This document shows, one piece after another, positions 13,001 through 24,800 of a stretch of 64,000 nt of DNA. Below the pieces are notes generated by a model that had not been told where the DNA came from, searched no databases, and worked only from the letters and a program-made list of their open reading frames with translations. The translations under genes were made by a program, and so were the position numbers. The DNA comes from Glandiceps talaboti (lineage: Eukaryota > Hemichordata > Enteropneusta > Spengelidae), in assembly GCF_964340395.1 (NCBI RefSeq), contig NC_135557.1:6953216-7017215 (forward strand). The letters run 5' to 3'. The stretch's first letter is position 1, and the number at the start of each line of letters is the position of its first letter.

Positions 13001-16000
13001 TAAGTCTGACTGGACTTTTCCTCTAAGTTGATAGCAGTAATCAATACAAGTGTACTAAAGGTAGAAATAAGTCTGACTGGACTTTTCCTCTAAATTGATA
13101 GCAGTAATCAATACAAGTGTACTAAAGGTGGAAATAAGTCTGGCTGGACTTTTCCTTTAAGTTGATAGCAGTAATCAATACAAGTGTACTAAAGGCAGAA
13201 ATAAGTCTGACTTGACTTTTCCTCTAAGTTGATAGCAGTAATCAATACAAGTGTACTAAAGGTAGAAATAAGTCTGACTTGACTTTTCCTCTAAATTGAT
13301 AGCAGTAATCAATACAAGTGTACTAAAGGCAGAAATAAGTCTGACTGGACTTTTCCTCTAAGTTGATAGCAGTAATCAATACAAGTGTACTAAAGGCAGA
13401 AATAAGTCTGAATTGACTTTTCCTCTAAGTTGATAGCAGTAATCAATACAAGTGTACTAAAGGCAGAAATAAGTCTGACTGGACTTTTCCTCTAAGTTGA
13501 TAGCAGTAATCAATACATCTGTACAGAAGGCAGAAATAAGTCTGACTTGACTTTCCCTCTAATTTGATAGCAGTAATCAATACAAGTGTACTGAAGGCAG
13601 AAATAAGTCTGACTGGACTTATCGTTTAAGTTGATAGCAGTAATCAATACAAGTGCACTAAAGGCAAAAAATAAGTCTGACTGGACTTCATTTTTAATGA
13701 ACACCCAAATTTCTCTCCAATATTCAACCAAATTGGAATGACGATTCTTTTCTTCTCTACTTCTAGGAATACTTGATGCACCTTTTCCAGTTTGGCAAGA
13801 CATGCGTAAATATTCATTGAGAAGTCTGCATGATTACGGAATGGCAAGGAATCTAACAGAGCAACGTATTCATGATGAATGTGGCTTTCTGATGGAACAA
13901 TTCGATAAACATGTCAACAAACCGATTGATATCCATTATCTAGTCATGAATGCTGTTTCTAATATCATGTGTGCGATGTTGTTTGGTCACAGGTTTGACT
14001 ACGATGACAAGGAATTCAAACAACTCCTGAAGTTGCTCGCCACATTCGCTACAGACATCAATTCGTCGAATTTGTTAATGTTCATTCCAGCACTGTGGTA
14101 TTTGCCTTTGCCACTAAAGAACAGTCTTGCAAATAGCTTCAAAACATTGCTCGACTTCATAAATAAGGAAATTGACAAGCGAAAGCTAGAATTGAACAAT
14201 AAAAGTGAGGGTGACTGTTACATAGATTCTTACCTGCTTAAAGTCAAAGAAACTTCACACCTTCACCAAGCTTTCTTTGAAGACCCTGACAATCTTACAA
14301 CAAATTGTGTGATCTTCTTTGGTGCAGGAACTGAAACAACAGCCACTACCTTAAGGTGGGCTGTACTTTTCCTTAGTTTACATCCAGATATCCAGGAAAA
14401 GTGTGTGAATGAGATTAAAAATGTAATCGGCTTTGACAATACCCCAACCTTTGCTGACAAATCGAAACTTCCTTTCATTGAGGCTACTACACTTGAAGTC
14501 CAACGGATAGGGTCCATACTACCACTTGGTATTCCTCATATGACGTCAGAACCGGCATCTCTACATGGCTACTCAATCCCAAAGGATACAATGGTTTTGA
14601 CAAATATTTGGGCCGTCCATATGGATAACACTGAATGGGAGAATCCTGAAGAATTTAACCCTGGACGGTTTCTCGATGATAGTGGAAGTGTTGTGAAAAG
14701 AGACCGGATCATGCCATTTTCTCTTGGTATGTTAGAATTATTATTTCAAATGGCCCATGGTATATTATTATATGACTCAACATCGTGACTAATTTGTAGT
14801 TGGGAGGCAACAGTCGTCTGAATTATACACTGACACGTGTGGGTCCCATGCTACAAAAACCTATCCAGTAACTTGGTACGCTCAAACAACATTATTTCCG
14901 AGCAGAAATTTTAACAGGTTTACAAAAGACTTCTACATGTCATAGAGTATTTATTTTACGACAAATTAAACTAACAAAATACAGGAATTGACAGCACACA
15001 TCCACATTGAAATGTTACATTTTACCACACTGTCAGCGAAAGCGTAGCTTTAGGTATAGGTGGGTATTGAGGTATTGAGTATAGGTGAATCATTGGTGTC
15101 CGTCAACTTTTTATATTTTCATCATCTTCTCTGAAAGTGACAGTCAGAATTCTTCGATATTTGGTGTGCATGTTCCCTGGGGGAGGCTATTCAGATTTGT
15201 TCATGCCAAGTTGATCTGTGCCATTTTCAATTTTTTATGATTTTTTCAAAAATGATATTATAATCATCTCCTCAAATACTACTTGTCAGATTGCTTTGAT
15301 ATCTGGTGTGTTGATGCGCAGGGGGTAGCTTACTCAGATTTGTTAGTTGCAAGTCAGCACATCTTCTTTTCTATTTTTTATGATTTTTTTTTGTAATTTA
15401 ACCAAAAAATTAATATGTTAATGAGCATTGTGATTGACGCCATATTGGAAATCAGTCCATGAGACTTTAAGTAAACTGCCACTTTTCAAAAGACACTATT
15501 GACGTCCAACAAGCAATGTAATATGTCCTATAGTCATAATTCTACGCATTGTGTGCCCAAATGACAAGTGTTTGTTCAAAATAGTGTTGTAAACTTCAAA
15601 TCCAAATTTTGCACCCCTCCTACATAATCAGCCAGTCCACAATACCCTCATTTGCATACAAGCTATCCTCCAGATAGCGAACGTTACACTTTGAATGGCT
15701 GCTCACGGGCCTTATTTTCCGGTATTTTCAACTCGCCGTAACTCTCACTAGAGTCCACCATTTTAGATACTGTAAACACCTAAACCTCAACTGACATCTC
15801 TTCTTTCGTGCCAGCACAATAAATTTTGGCATTGCATTTAGGAATACTGATTTTCCGATGAATTTGGGATGCATACTTGAGGCCGTGAAATTTCGAACCG
15901 GTTTTTCGCTCATAGTTTCCTCAATACGGACTGGAAAGTTTACAAATTTCACAAAAGGTGGATTTTTATGTGTTTTAAATAACCATGGCAAGTAAATTTA

Positions 16001-17695
16001 GTAGGATCATTGTGTAACTGTCAGGACCGTTCAAGAATTTTCGGTAGAAAACGACTGATTTGACCCGGAAGTTGAAGCTGGCCTAGTTTGACCGGGCGAT
16101 TTTCCACAGCAGCTAGCAACGCAGGATTTCTTGGTACTCACTAAAATCACACTTCAGACCCACTATAAAAGTTTGATGTTTTCAGATAACATGTAACTTG
16201 TGATTAATTCTATATTGTCGTGCAATCTGGAGTGACAGTGAACTAGAATGAAGACAACTTGCGTAAGCAAGGCAAGGCATGCCTAACACCTAGGCCATAA
16301 AGGAGTACGTACAGTGAATCAACCAAACTTTGTTTATTGGCTGACAGTTTACATGTAAACACAGATAACTAGTGTTAGTTATATATTATGTAAAGGACAT
16401 GAACATGTCTTGCCATTTCCAAAATGCAAATATTTGGCAAGTAAAAATAATTAAAATAATTACAACTTTAATTTGGCTTCAGGCTTTGCAAATTGCATTA
16501 TGTTTTGCGTATCTTTCCCCATGTTACATGTAAATCCGAAAAGGTTCTCTCTAGTCATGTCAGTGATCATACCGGGGCTGCTTTGAGTACGAGCGAGGTG
16601 AAGCATGTTGAGGTATTTCGTTGAGAATTATGAATATTGCGAAATGTCAAGTACAAGGTTTAAATACAATGGAATGATGAAAAAAAATTGGCCGAGTCTG
16701 CTGACAGGTGCCGGTCACAAGACACTCCGTAAATTTTATATATTAGACGATGCATAATGGACGATGTTATGTCTACTACAAGTTGAATGTTGTTGACAAT
16801 GAAGCTTATGGAAAGTGTTTTTGGTAATTTGTTAGAAAATTGAAATTCTAATCGCCTCAAAATTATTTTAGATCCCTAGTTTATTTCATTCATTATTAAA
16901 ATTTTCTAGGGTTAAAGGTGTAATTATTTATTGCCAACCTCAATAATCCCGGTCATTATTTTTCTGAGATTTGGTGTAATTTTCATAAAGTAAATCTTTT
17001 TTATAAAATGGTGACTATGGCATAAAAGTACAATATTTTACCAACTTTCTGTGTAAAATGTGTTTTATAGTAAGACATCGTATGAAACCACTAACCACTT
17101 TATTACATCGCTTCCAAAATAAAAACTAAAAAGAACAGCGGAGCTATTCTGACTGATAGGTCGCTTGTTTTTATGTTTGATCACTAAAAAGTTTTGTCCT
17201 TGTTTCATCTGACTGCATTGTTGATTTGTGTTGCCAGTGAGATCAAATATATGCTGTCAGTGTCTTTATTTTGTTTTATGTAAATGTAACAAACAAAACT
17301 TTGTGTGGGAAATGAAAACATTATGCTGTGTGTATAGTCACTGTGGTTTGGTAGGAAAACACTCAGATCTTGTCTTTGTATAATTGTCGGCAAAAAAGGT
17401 ACAGTAGTATTATAAATAGCCTAAAACATGAATCATATTCCAGTCATGGTATCTGTATTCTCTTACATTTGTTCAATATCTATAATTTAAATTTTCTCTG
17501 AATTGTAATTCTACAGGTAGCCGAGAGTGTCTTGGCCTTGAACTTGCTAAGATGGAGATATTTGTATTCCTGACAATGCTACTTCAAAGGTTCCAGTTGG
17601 GGATACCAGAAGGTGACCATCCATCGATGGAAGGCTCTCTTGGAATCGTTCACACGCCTCGACCATTTAACGTCATCATTCGTAAACGTCAATAA
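9235..17695 (+). CDS. Cytochrome P450, CYP2-clan type (3 exons, 495 aa)
   Basis: Haem-thiolate monooxygenase, expected to be anchored in the ER membrane and supplied with electrons by NADPH-P450 reductase. Exons: 9235-9583 (donor AAG|GTAATG), 13767-14726 (acceptor TTCTAG, donor GTATGT), 17517-17695 (acceptor CTACAG, stop TAA). Both junctions are phase 1 and the sum is 1488 nt. An N-terminal membrane anchor (about 12-30) is followed by the proline-rich hinge LPPGPTGLPIIG (36-47). Other hallmarks are C-helix WQDMR (126-130), I-helix AGTETT (303-308), ExxR as EVQR (360-363), NPGRF (414-418) and haem loop FSLGSRECLG with ligand Cys441. The haem signature is completed only by splicing exon 2 to exon 3, which confirms the model. 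Length is normal for the family and nothing is missing. CYP2 clan is inferred from the hinge, the I-helix and the phase-1 end of exon 1. The substrate cannot be told. Confidence 0.93.
9788..11905. mobile_element. Non-autonomous DNA transposon, Harbinger-like, in P450 intron 1
   Basis: Terminal inverted repeats start GGGACCGGTCAGTTTCTTC at 9788 and end with the reverse complement at 11905. They match over about 34 bp with one mismatch and lead into G/C runs. Both ends are flanked by TTA (9785-9787 and 11906-11908). A 3-bp TWA target duplication and GG-rich ends are typical of PIF/Harbinger. The interior carries TGACCCCCC motifs near both ends, a (TA)n tract at 9944-10022 and four to five diverged ~230-bp direct repeats. 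No transposase frame is present. Confidence 0.65.
10141..11260. repeat. ~230-bp diverged direct repeats inside the element
   Basis: Successive blocks near 10160, 10380, 10620, 10850 and 11030 share ATCTTGACAGT, GGGGTCTCCC and TAGAAGCCCTGGAG, then a CTATTC-CCTTT-CAATAA segment and ACAAGACAGCACCA. Similarity falls toward the last two blocks. Confidence 0.7.
12274..13690. repeat. 67-bp tandem array in P450 intron 1
   Basis: About 20 copies of a unit with GTTGATAGCAGTAATCAATA and AAATAAGTCTGACTGGACTT at 67-bp spacing. Two units carry a 7-bp TTGCCAG insertion. The array stops about 75 bp before the exon-2 acceptor. Confidence 0.95.
14727..17516. other. P450 intron 2
   Basis: No further exon or complete mobile element recognised. 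About 15130-15400 holds two diverged ~135-bp direct repeats sharing GATATYTGGTGTG, CAGATTTGTT and TTTTTTATGATTTTTT. Confidence 0.5.
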
Positions 17696-17733
17696 TTATG
17701 TACATATTTAGCCCACATACAGTTTGTGGCATC

Positions 17734-17734
<1 letters not shown>

Positions 17735-17823
<89 letters not shown>

Positions 17824-18062
17824 TTCTCGTAAGTCTATTTAGAATACTTTTGACTTATGTCTGTACATTGTAGCTGTAAGTGTAACTCACATTTAAAGTG
17901 TGTTCAAATGTAGTAGTATTACTACTACTCTAGCGTGAACATGCACGTGTTTTTAGTCTGGCATAATTGTATGGCTCACTCTATCATCTCTTATTGTAAT
18001 GGCTATAACATTCTCTTAAACGAAAGATTTTAAAGTCATTTTATAAAGTTTAGAGGTCACAT
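17735..18062 (+). repeat. Dispersed repeat with embedded (GA)n
   Basis: (GA)n is followed by about 245 bp that recurs inverted at 29583-29870. Shared blocks include TTTAGAATACTT, AGCTGTAAGTGTAA, TTTTTAGTCTGGCAT and ATCTCTTATTGTAATG. Both copies carry the same microsatellite edge, so it is part of the mobile unit. Confidence 0.75.
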
Positions 18063-19154
18063 ATTTTTCATACATTTCAACTTTTTAATAACTTACACAT
18101 AATGAATACAGTTTTATTTTTTTCTGTTTGTATACACTCTTTACAATAATGACAGCAGAAAGAACATCACCTCCAGCAATTTTAGGACTATGTGTAATAG
18201 ATAATGCTGTTGTGTACATATACAATTTTGACACTACTGGTAAAGGATAATCAGACAAGTTGATTTTCATAACATGTCAGTTTTGAAATCATTAGCGGAG
18301 TAACATATATATTCTCTCCATATTTCAGAAAAAGTTGGCCTAAGGGTTAAAACAAATAATATAATTTGCACATTAGTAATTTGTTCATTTTGACTTGATA
18401 AATCTACCATTTTGACACCAAATGTAACATACACTGGTCCACAGTTGTTGTTTTTCTTCTAATATTAGTTCGTTTCACAAACACACAATGCGGCGCATAG
18501 CACTTCACAAACGATGGAGACCTTCCCTGTTCAGTTCGGCTAGCACTGCACCTGGAAACCAAAATCTTAAAGTGGACTTGCTGTTACTTTGTTCAAGTAC
18601 CCCGACTAAATTTTTTTAAATTTCCAGAAATAAAATCAGGGTTACCACACAATTTGTTTTGGAACTCTACGGGCAAATACAAGAGAATTGGTTTCCTTGA
18701 GTGGACTAGGATCATGCTTGCATATGGCAAAAGAGATGTTATGGGGATATTGGTATAATAAATAAAAATTAAATAAACATTTTCCTCTCAAAATAGTCCA
18801 CACTTTATTAATACATACCAGTTGGCCCTTTCATGCATGAGACTTTATAGTGTTTTCGGATTCTTTCCACAACAGTTGTTTCCCTTTATTATGAGAACAG
18901 CAGCTAATAAACAGTCCTTTGTACAATTAACTGTGAGGGCGCTATTCTTCATATCTGTGTGACATGGGGTATTTTTACCTTTGCTATGTTATTAGTACGT
19001 GTGCATGAAGGACTGCATGGTGTGTGTGCGTGTGCATATATAACTTTACACTGATGTTCTGTGTATAAATAATCGTGAACAATACAATTCTGACCCAAAT
19101 ATTTCGAAAAGACTGAACTCTCCAGTTCTGTCAAAGAAATCTAGTTCTGCTATA

Positions 19155-19198
<44 letters not shown>

Positions 19199-19794
19199 TA
19201 CTGAATGGCTAGACTTGATTAGTTTATATAAGACTATTTCCTAACTTCACTCCTACTATTTTGAAATACTTGGTCAAAGTGAATTTTACATCTGATTTGC
19301 TCTGTTATTTGTAGACAAATAGATTTAGATTCATTCATTTACTCTAACTTAATAGTGACATAGACAACTTTACATATATGTCTTTGTTTATTGTAGTTTT
19401 ATTGCAACAGATGTTTACATGATACTATTCACCAGACATGATTATTAACACAATTTTAGAGTTCAATCACTTTAAGGGCAAATGGTCTTCAATAAAGAGG
19501 ATACTATGACTGTTGAGTATAATTCATTTCCAATGTTTATCTTCAACAGCTTGTTCACCAAGTGTACTCATGTGTGAATATTATCATCTCACTTATCTGG
19601 TAAGGGGAAGGAATTCCTTCTTACCATAAGCTAGACGATGAATGTTTAAAAGGGAGAGATAGGTGTGGTAGAACAATTAATAGCTTATGTGTACTCACAG
19701 TGCTGATAACAGCTGTAGGGAAGAAATGGCATCAATTTAAGTACATCTTAGACTGTGGAGGGATAATGTAGTATAATGATAAAAAATAGTAGTT

Positions 19795-20120
19795 TTTATA
19801 TAGTGCTTTCCCACTTTGTGCTCAAAGTGCTTTACAGTTGTTACCCATGTCACGGATCTATATATAGAATAACAATGGCTCTTTTATACTTCCTCAACTC
19901 TGTGGGAAGGATACAACCCATTGCAGCCTCTATAAGCGCATAGGATTAAAGCACATTGCAATTTGCATCTGACCAGGTCCCTAATTATACAGCTGGGTTG
20001 ACTATGGTACAAACATGGTTCAAATCTTGTCCAATGATTTTAGATATTCAGAAACAATTGCAACACTGGGGCTCTAACCAGCAACTTACAGATTCCAAGC
20101 AGAGTATTTGCCCATCATGA
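19795..20120 (-). mobile_element. SINE/LINE-tail composite, reverse orientation
   Basis: Read on the minus strand, it shows a degenerate tRNA-like head (CATGATGGGCAAATA, near 20120), a central CAGCTGTATAATTAGGGACC block and a tail with AAAGCACTTTGAG and AAAGCACTATATAAA. The central block matches the SINE at 57507-57700. The 19850-19955 part matches 58025-58115. Confidence 0.55.
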
Positions 20121-21641
20121 CTTCAAAGTACATGTAAGTATCGTTTGTATTGAACATAAAAGTCTAACACATATCTTAATTTGCATATATTCCTCCTCTA
20201 CCCTGTGGTTTCCGTATTTGTAATTGTAGAACAATAAAAGCAGTCGGCGATGTGTGTTATTTTTATTCATAAATAGTTTACATAAATTAATATTTGGGCA
20301 ATAATTGATAACTACATGTATATAAAATGTTTTGGTGAATAGAACCATGTATATATGATATTTTATTTACATCATAGTAAAGTAACTAAACAAACTGGTA
20401 TCATTACTGATTCACAGCAGGCACTCTCTAAATCAGATCTTAATATTTTGCTTTATCAGCAAATTTGTGGGTAACATTGTAACAAAGACCGCACTGTTCA
20501 GAACATCTTACCATTTCAGAGTTATAAAAAAGATTTCAAAGTTTACAAAATACAAACGGGAAAGCATTTAAAGATATTTACACGACATGACATTCAAGAG
20601 CAGCAGCTGTATGTAGTTTTCACCAAAAAATATATTACATTCATAATATTTTAAGCGTACATCAACCAGATCATATTCTAAGCATACGTCCGCAAGTAAA
20701 TCTTACAAATAATTTATATGGAAGTCTTTGGTGGAAAAATTAAGTCAAATATTTCCAAAAGTTACAAAGCATCTCCATTTTTGAATATGTTTAACATTGC
20801 CTATATATGTTATCCAACTGTCAATATGCAAATAGGGGTAAGAGTTCATTTTGCACCCTCCTCCACCACAGTGTTGAGTTTGACTATATTTTGTCATTAT
20901 TTTATTCAGAAAATAAAACAAAATGTAACAAAAAGCTGCTAACTCAGGTTTAGGTTTGTTAGTTGGTGTGGTTTATAGGGCAATAAATGTGGGGTTTTCT
21001 TTCCACTTTTGACATTATTGAGAATAAATGGTGGGAGGTAAAAAGGAACTCTTTCCTCTTTGAAAAATATGATCAACTTTGCTTAATATTTTATCCAGCT
21101 GCAAATATGCAAATTGGTATCATTAGTATGCAAGTCTACAGGTGTTTTTTCTAAGTAGGTGACCGAACGCTAGATCACTGAAGGAGAATCCTACAAATCA
21201 GGTATTTTTTTAGGATATAGCAAGACTATTATGACATCAATTTTTACTGAAGGGGTATATGGTATCAATTCTTAGGTGCATGTCGGATGTTTACAGAGAA
21301 TTTAAATACAAAAAATGTGTTTGTGACTAGTATTGTTTTGTGCTTTTGTCCCAAACTTTGTTTTCATCGTAGTAGGAACAATTTCCAATACAACAAGGAA
21401 CTTAGGATATGACATAGAAGACACAACATTGCTCATTAGTAGCTTAGCTGGTTCATATGAAAAACTCAATGCTATTGAATGAATTACACATTCGATACAG
21501 AAGATAAAGCAATATTTTGGATTGGCAGATGCTGCTTTTTGAGGTCAATTCACAATTCTGTCAGTGGCCAGATTAAGAATTGTGATATGTAGATGAAACA
21601 ATATCACTGATTGGTGGAAATGTGGCTGGATAGGACAACTT

Positions 21642-21843
21642 CATTGGTTAGTGCCAGTCATGTGACAGGTCACAGTATATATCATTAGTCCATTGGTTAA
21701 TGTTCATCATGTGACTTGTAACTGTTCAAATCTGTCTATTCCATTGGTTAATGCCAATCATGTGACTTGTCACAGTCCAAATCTGTGTATTCCATTGGTT
21801 AATGCCAATCATGTGACAGTTTACAGTACAAATCTGTCAGGTT
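21642..21843 (-). repeat. ~51-bp tandem repeat overlapping the IFT46 stop codon
   Basis: Four units begin with CATTGG at 21642, 21691, 21742 and 21793 (plus strand). The last overlaps the final codons and TAA of IFT46, so the array forms the start of its 3' UTR. On the IFT46 sense strand each unit can form a small ATTGG/CCAAT stem with a 6-nt loop. Confidence 0.75.
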
Positions 21844-24800
21844 CTTCTGTTGATTGATTGATTGATGCACCACTAGGTTTACCTTTGAGTGCATTATCTA
21901 ATTTGTTTTCTGCTGCAAGGCTTCTGAAATGCTGTGAAAACAAACAAAAATTAGTGTTAATACATTACATACCCAGAGTAACTTGACTATTTGTGTGCCA
22001 GGGTTGTTTTGCTACATTTTGCATGCCAGTAGAGTAGTTTTGCTACATTTTACATGCCAGAGTTGTTTTGCTACATTTTACATGCCAGAGTTGTTTTGCT
22101 ACATTTTGTATGCCAGAAGTTGTTTTGCTACATATTGCATGCCAGAGTTGTTTTTGCTACATTATGCATGCCACAGTTGTTTTTGCTACATTTTGTTGTT
22201 TTGCTACATTTTATTGACTGCTGCATTCACAGCTTGTGATTTTAAAGTGGAGATATCAGATGAGGATTGGGTATTTATTTTAGATTTTTAATTTATAAAA
22301 CAATTTCATCATGGCTTCCTACTTAGAAATGAATAGTGAAACAACATATGCCAAGTCCTTGTTTGTGACGCAATAAATTGCAAAAGGTTAATAAATAATA
22401 TGTTTGTTATTTTTCGTACAACAACAAACTTTTGTACACATTTTTTTGTTTATCTTTTTGCAATGTATTGAGTCACAAACAGATTTTGTCTAGGTTGTTT
22501 CACATTGAACTTCTAAGTAGGAAGCCATGATAAAATTGTTTTATAAATTAAAAATTAAACGTAAATACCAAATCCTCATCCAATATCCATATAACTATGT
22601 AATATCATTTTTTCCTCAAGTGGTGTGCCCTCTCGATCTTGTTACGTCTCTTTTGAAAAATGACTCAATGGAGATAACATAGTTGTGTATGTCATTGGTT
22701 CTTCAGTGCTCAGCATATGACTTTCTTTCTTTAGTCAACCAATAAAAGTGCATTGACCTAGTTGCATTATTTCAAAGCATTTAAAATCACTGAGCCAGAA
22801 AACACTAGTGGTACATGCAGGGTTTGTCGTAACTACTGTTCAACTCGTAGTGACAGGGTTTCGTAAGTCACTAGTATTTTCTCTAAGCTGAACGAAGAAA
22901 CATATTTAAAGTGGCCATATGGATGAGAATTTTGTATTTATTTTGGATTTTTATTTGATAAAATAGCTTCACTATGTTTTTCTACTTGAAAAAATAATGT
23001 CTATGTTCATAACTCAATAAACTGCAAAACGCTAAACACTTTTTCTATCTTTTTGCAATGTATTGAGTTATGAACATGGACTTGGTATATGCTCTTTCGC
23101 AAAACGCTAAACAATGTATAAAATGTTTGTTATTGTACGTACAATAACAAACTTTTTACACTTTTTCTATCTTTTTGCAATGTATTGAGTTATGAACATG
23201 GACTTGGTATATGCTCTTTCGCATTATTTTTTCAAGTATAAAAACAAAGTGAATTTGTTTTATCAAATAAAAATCCAAGATAAATACCAAATTGTTATCC
23301 ATATGGCCACTTCAAGAATAGAATCTAATGATATGCACAAGCCAAATTATTGTCATTGAACAGAAAATATTTGATAACATAACCTGGTTCTTCTACGTCA
23401 TGACAACCCATGTCTACGTCAGTTGTTTTGTGATGAATACCATAATTTTACCAGTGCCAGTAATACCATATAAAAATCAGGGAAAGTGATGTCATCAATT
23501 TTGAACATGCTGACTCATACTTCAAACACAGCAGAACCAGTGATGTAGACACGCACTGTTGTGACAAAGACGCACGTTGTGGTGATGTAGAAAGACCAGA
23601 GTATAAATTCCATATTTTTGGCTTATGCATGGTATAATATCTAATTGTAGACAACTTACTTGTGAATTCTTGAACTCCGAATAAAGTGTGAATAGGACAT
23701 GAAGACTTTGTATTTTATTTTTATAAATAGGGATATCTAAGATAGCACAGATCATATCAACATATTCAGACAAACTGCAATCCAACTCAGCTGTTGGCAG
23801 ACCAACTTTATTCAACAGATCTTCAAATTCTGGTGGCCATTCCTGCATCAAATCATCGATGTCTGGCATGGTCCTGAAACAAAATATTCAACAATAAATC
23901 ATCGATGTCTGGCATGGTCCTGAAACAAAATATTCAACAATAAATCATCGATGTTTGGCATGGTCCTGAAACAAAATATTCAACAATAAATCATCGATGT
24001 CTGGCATGGTCCTGAAACAAAATACTCAACAGTACATGTAAATCTAGAAATTTTATATTCACGTCAATGATAATCAACATCCAAATACACCCTTTTAACT
24101 TATACTGCATTAGTAGGACGTGGTTTTGATGGCCTATGTACTTCACTCAATATGTTACCCTAAGTTACTGGTTATAATCAATAAATGACACCTTAACTTA
24201 CTTGTTGTAGTGTACAGTAGGAGGTGGTTTTGACCGATGTAGTTCACTTATACTATCTATCCAGTTCTGTATTGATTTAGGATTCTTGTCGGCTTCTTCT
24301 ATACTTCGTACTTGGACGGACTTTGTTGTGGTTTGTTTGGAGATTGCTCTCAACTGAAGATCTAACACTGTTGGATCTGACTGCTTCGCACATGGTTCAT
24401 CCAAAACAGATAACCCAAGGGTACTGGGTTTACCATCTGGTCTGTTAACCTATCAAATTACAGGACCAGGTAAGAAAATAAAATTAGTCAAAATATGAAC
24501 ATGTCTAACTGACTTTTCATTTAAGAGTTTTTTTTTGTTTTGTTTTTTAACACAGGTGGACGTGAGACAATTGTGTACTTCACGTTTGACACATGGTGAA
24601 TAGACAAGAAAAATCTTTAGAATACATGGAAATACAATTAATCCTCACCTTGATAAAGGCATCGATGTCACCAACTGCTGGAATGAAATCAGGAATGAAG
24701 GGTTTAAGTTTGTGTTCTAGTTCTATGGTTTGTGGTGTATATCGTGTGATATACTGGAACAATTCCTTGATATCAGGGGCAACCGGTAGATGTTCATAGT

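Larger units (their letters stand above)
17696..21820. other. Intergenic between convergent P450 and IFT46
   Basis: No gene recognised. It contains (GA)n at 17738-17816 joined to a dispersed repeat (to about 18062), (TA)n at about 19150-19197, a ~27-bp near-palindrome around GAAGGAATTCCTTC at 19599-19625 and reverse-oriented SINE/LINE-tail fragments at about 19795-20120. Confidence 0.55.
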
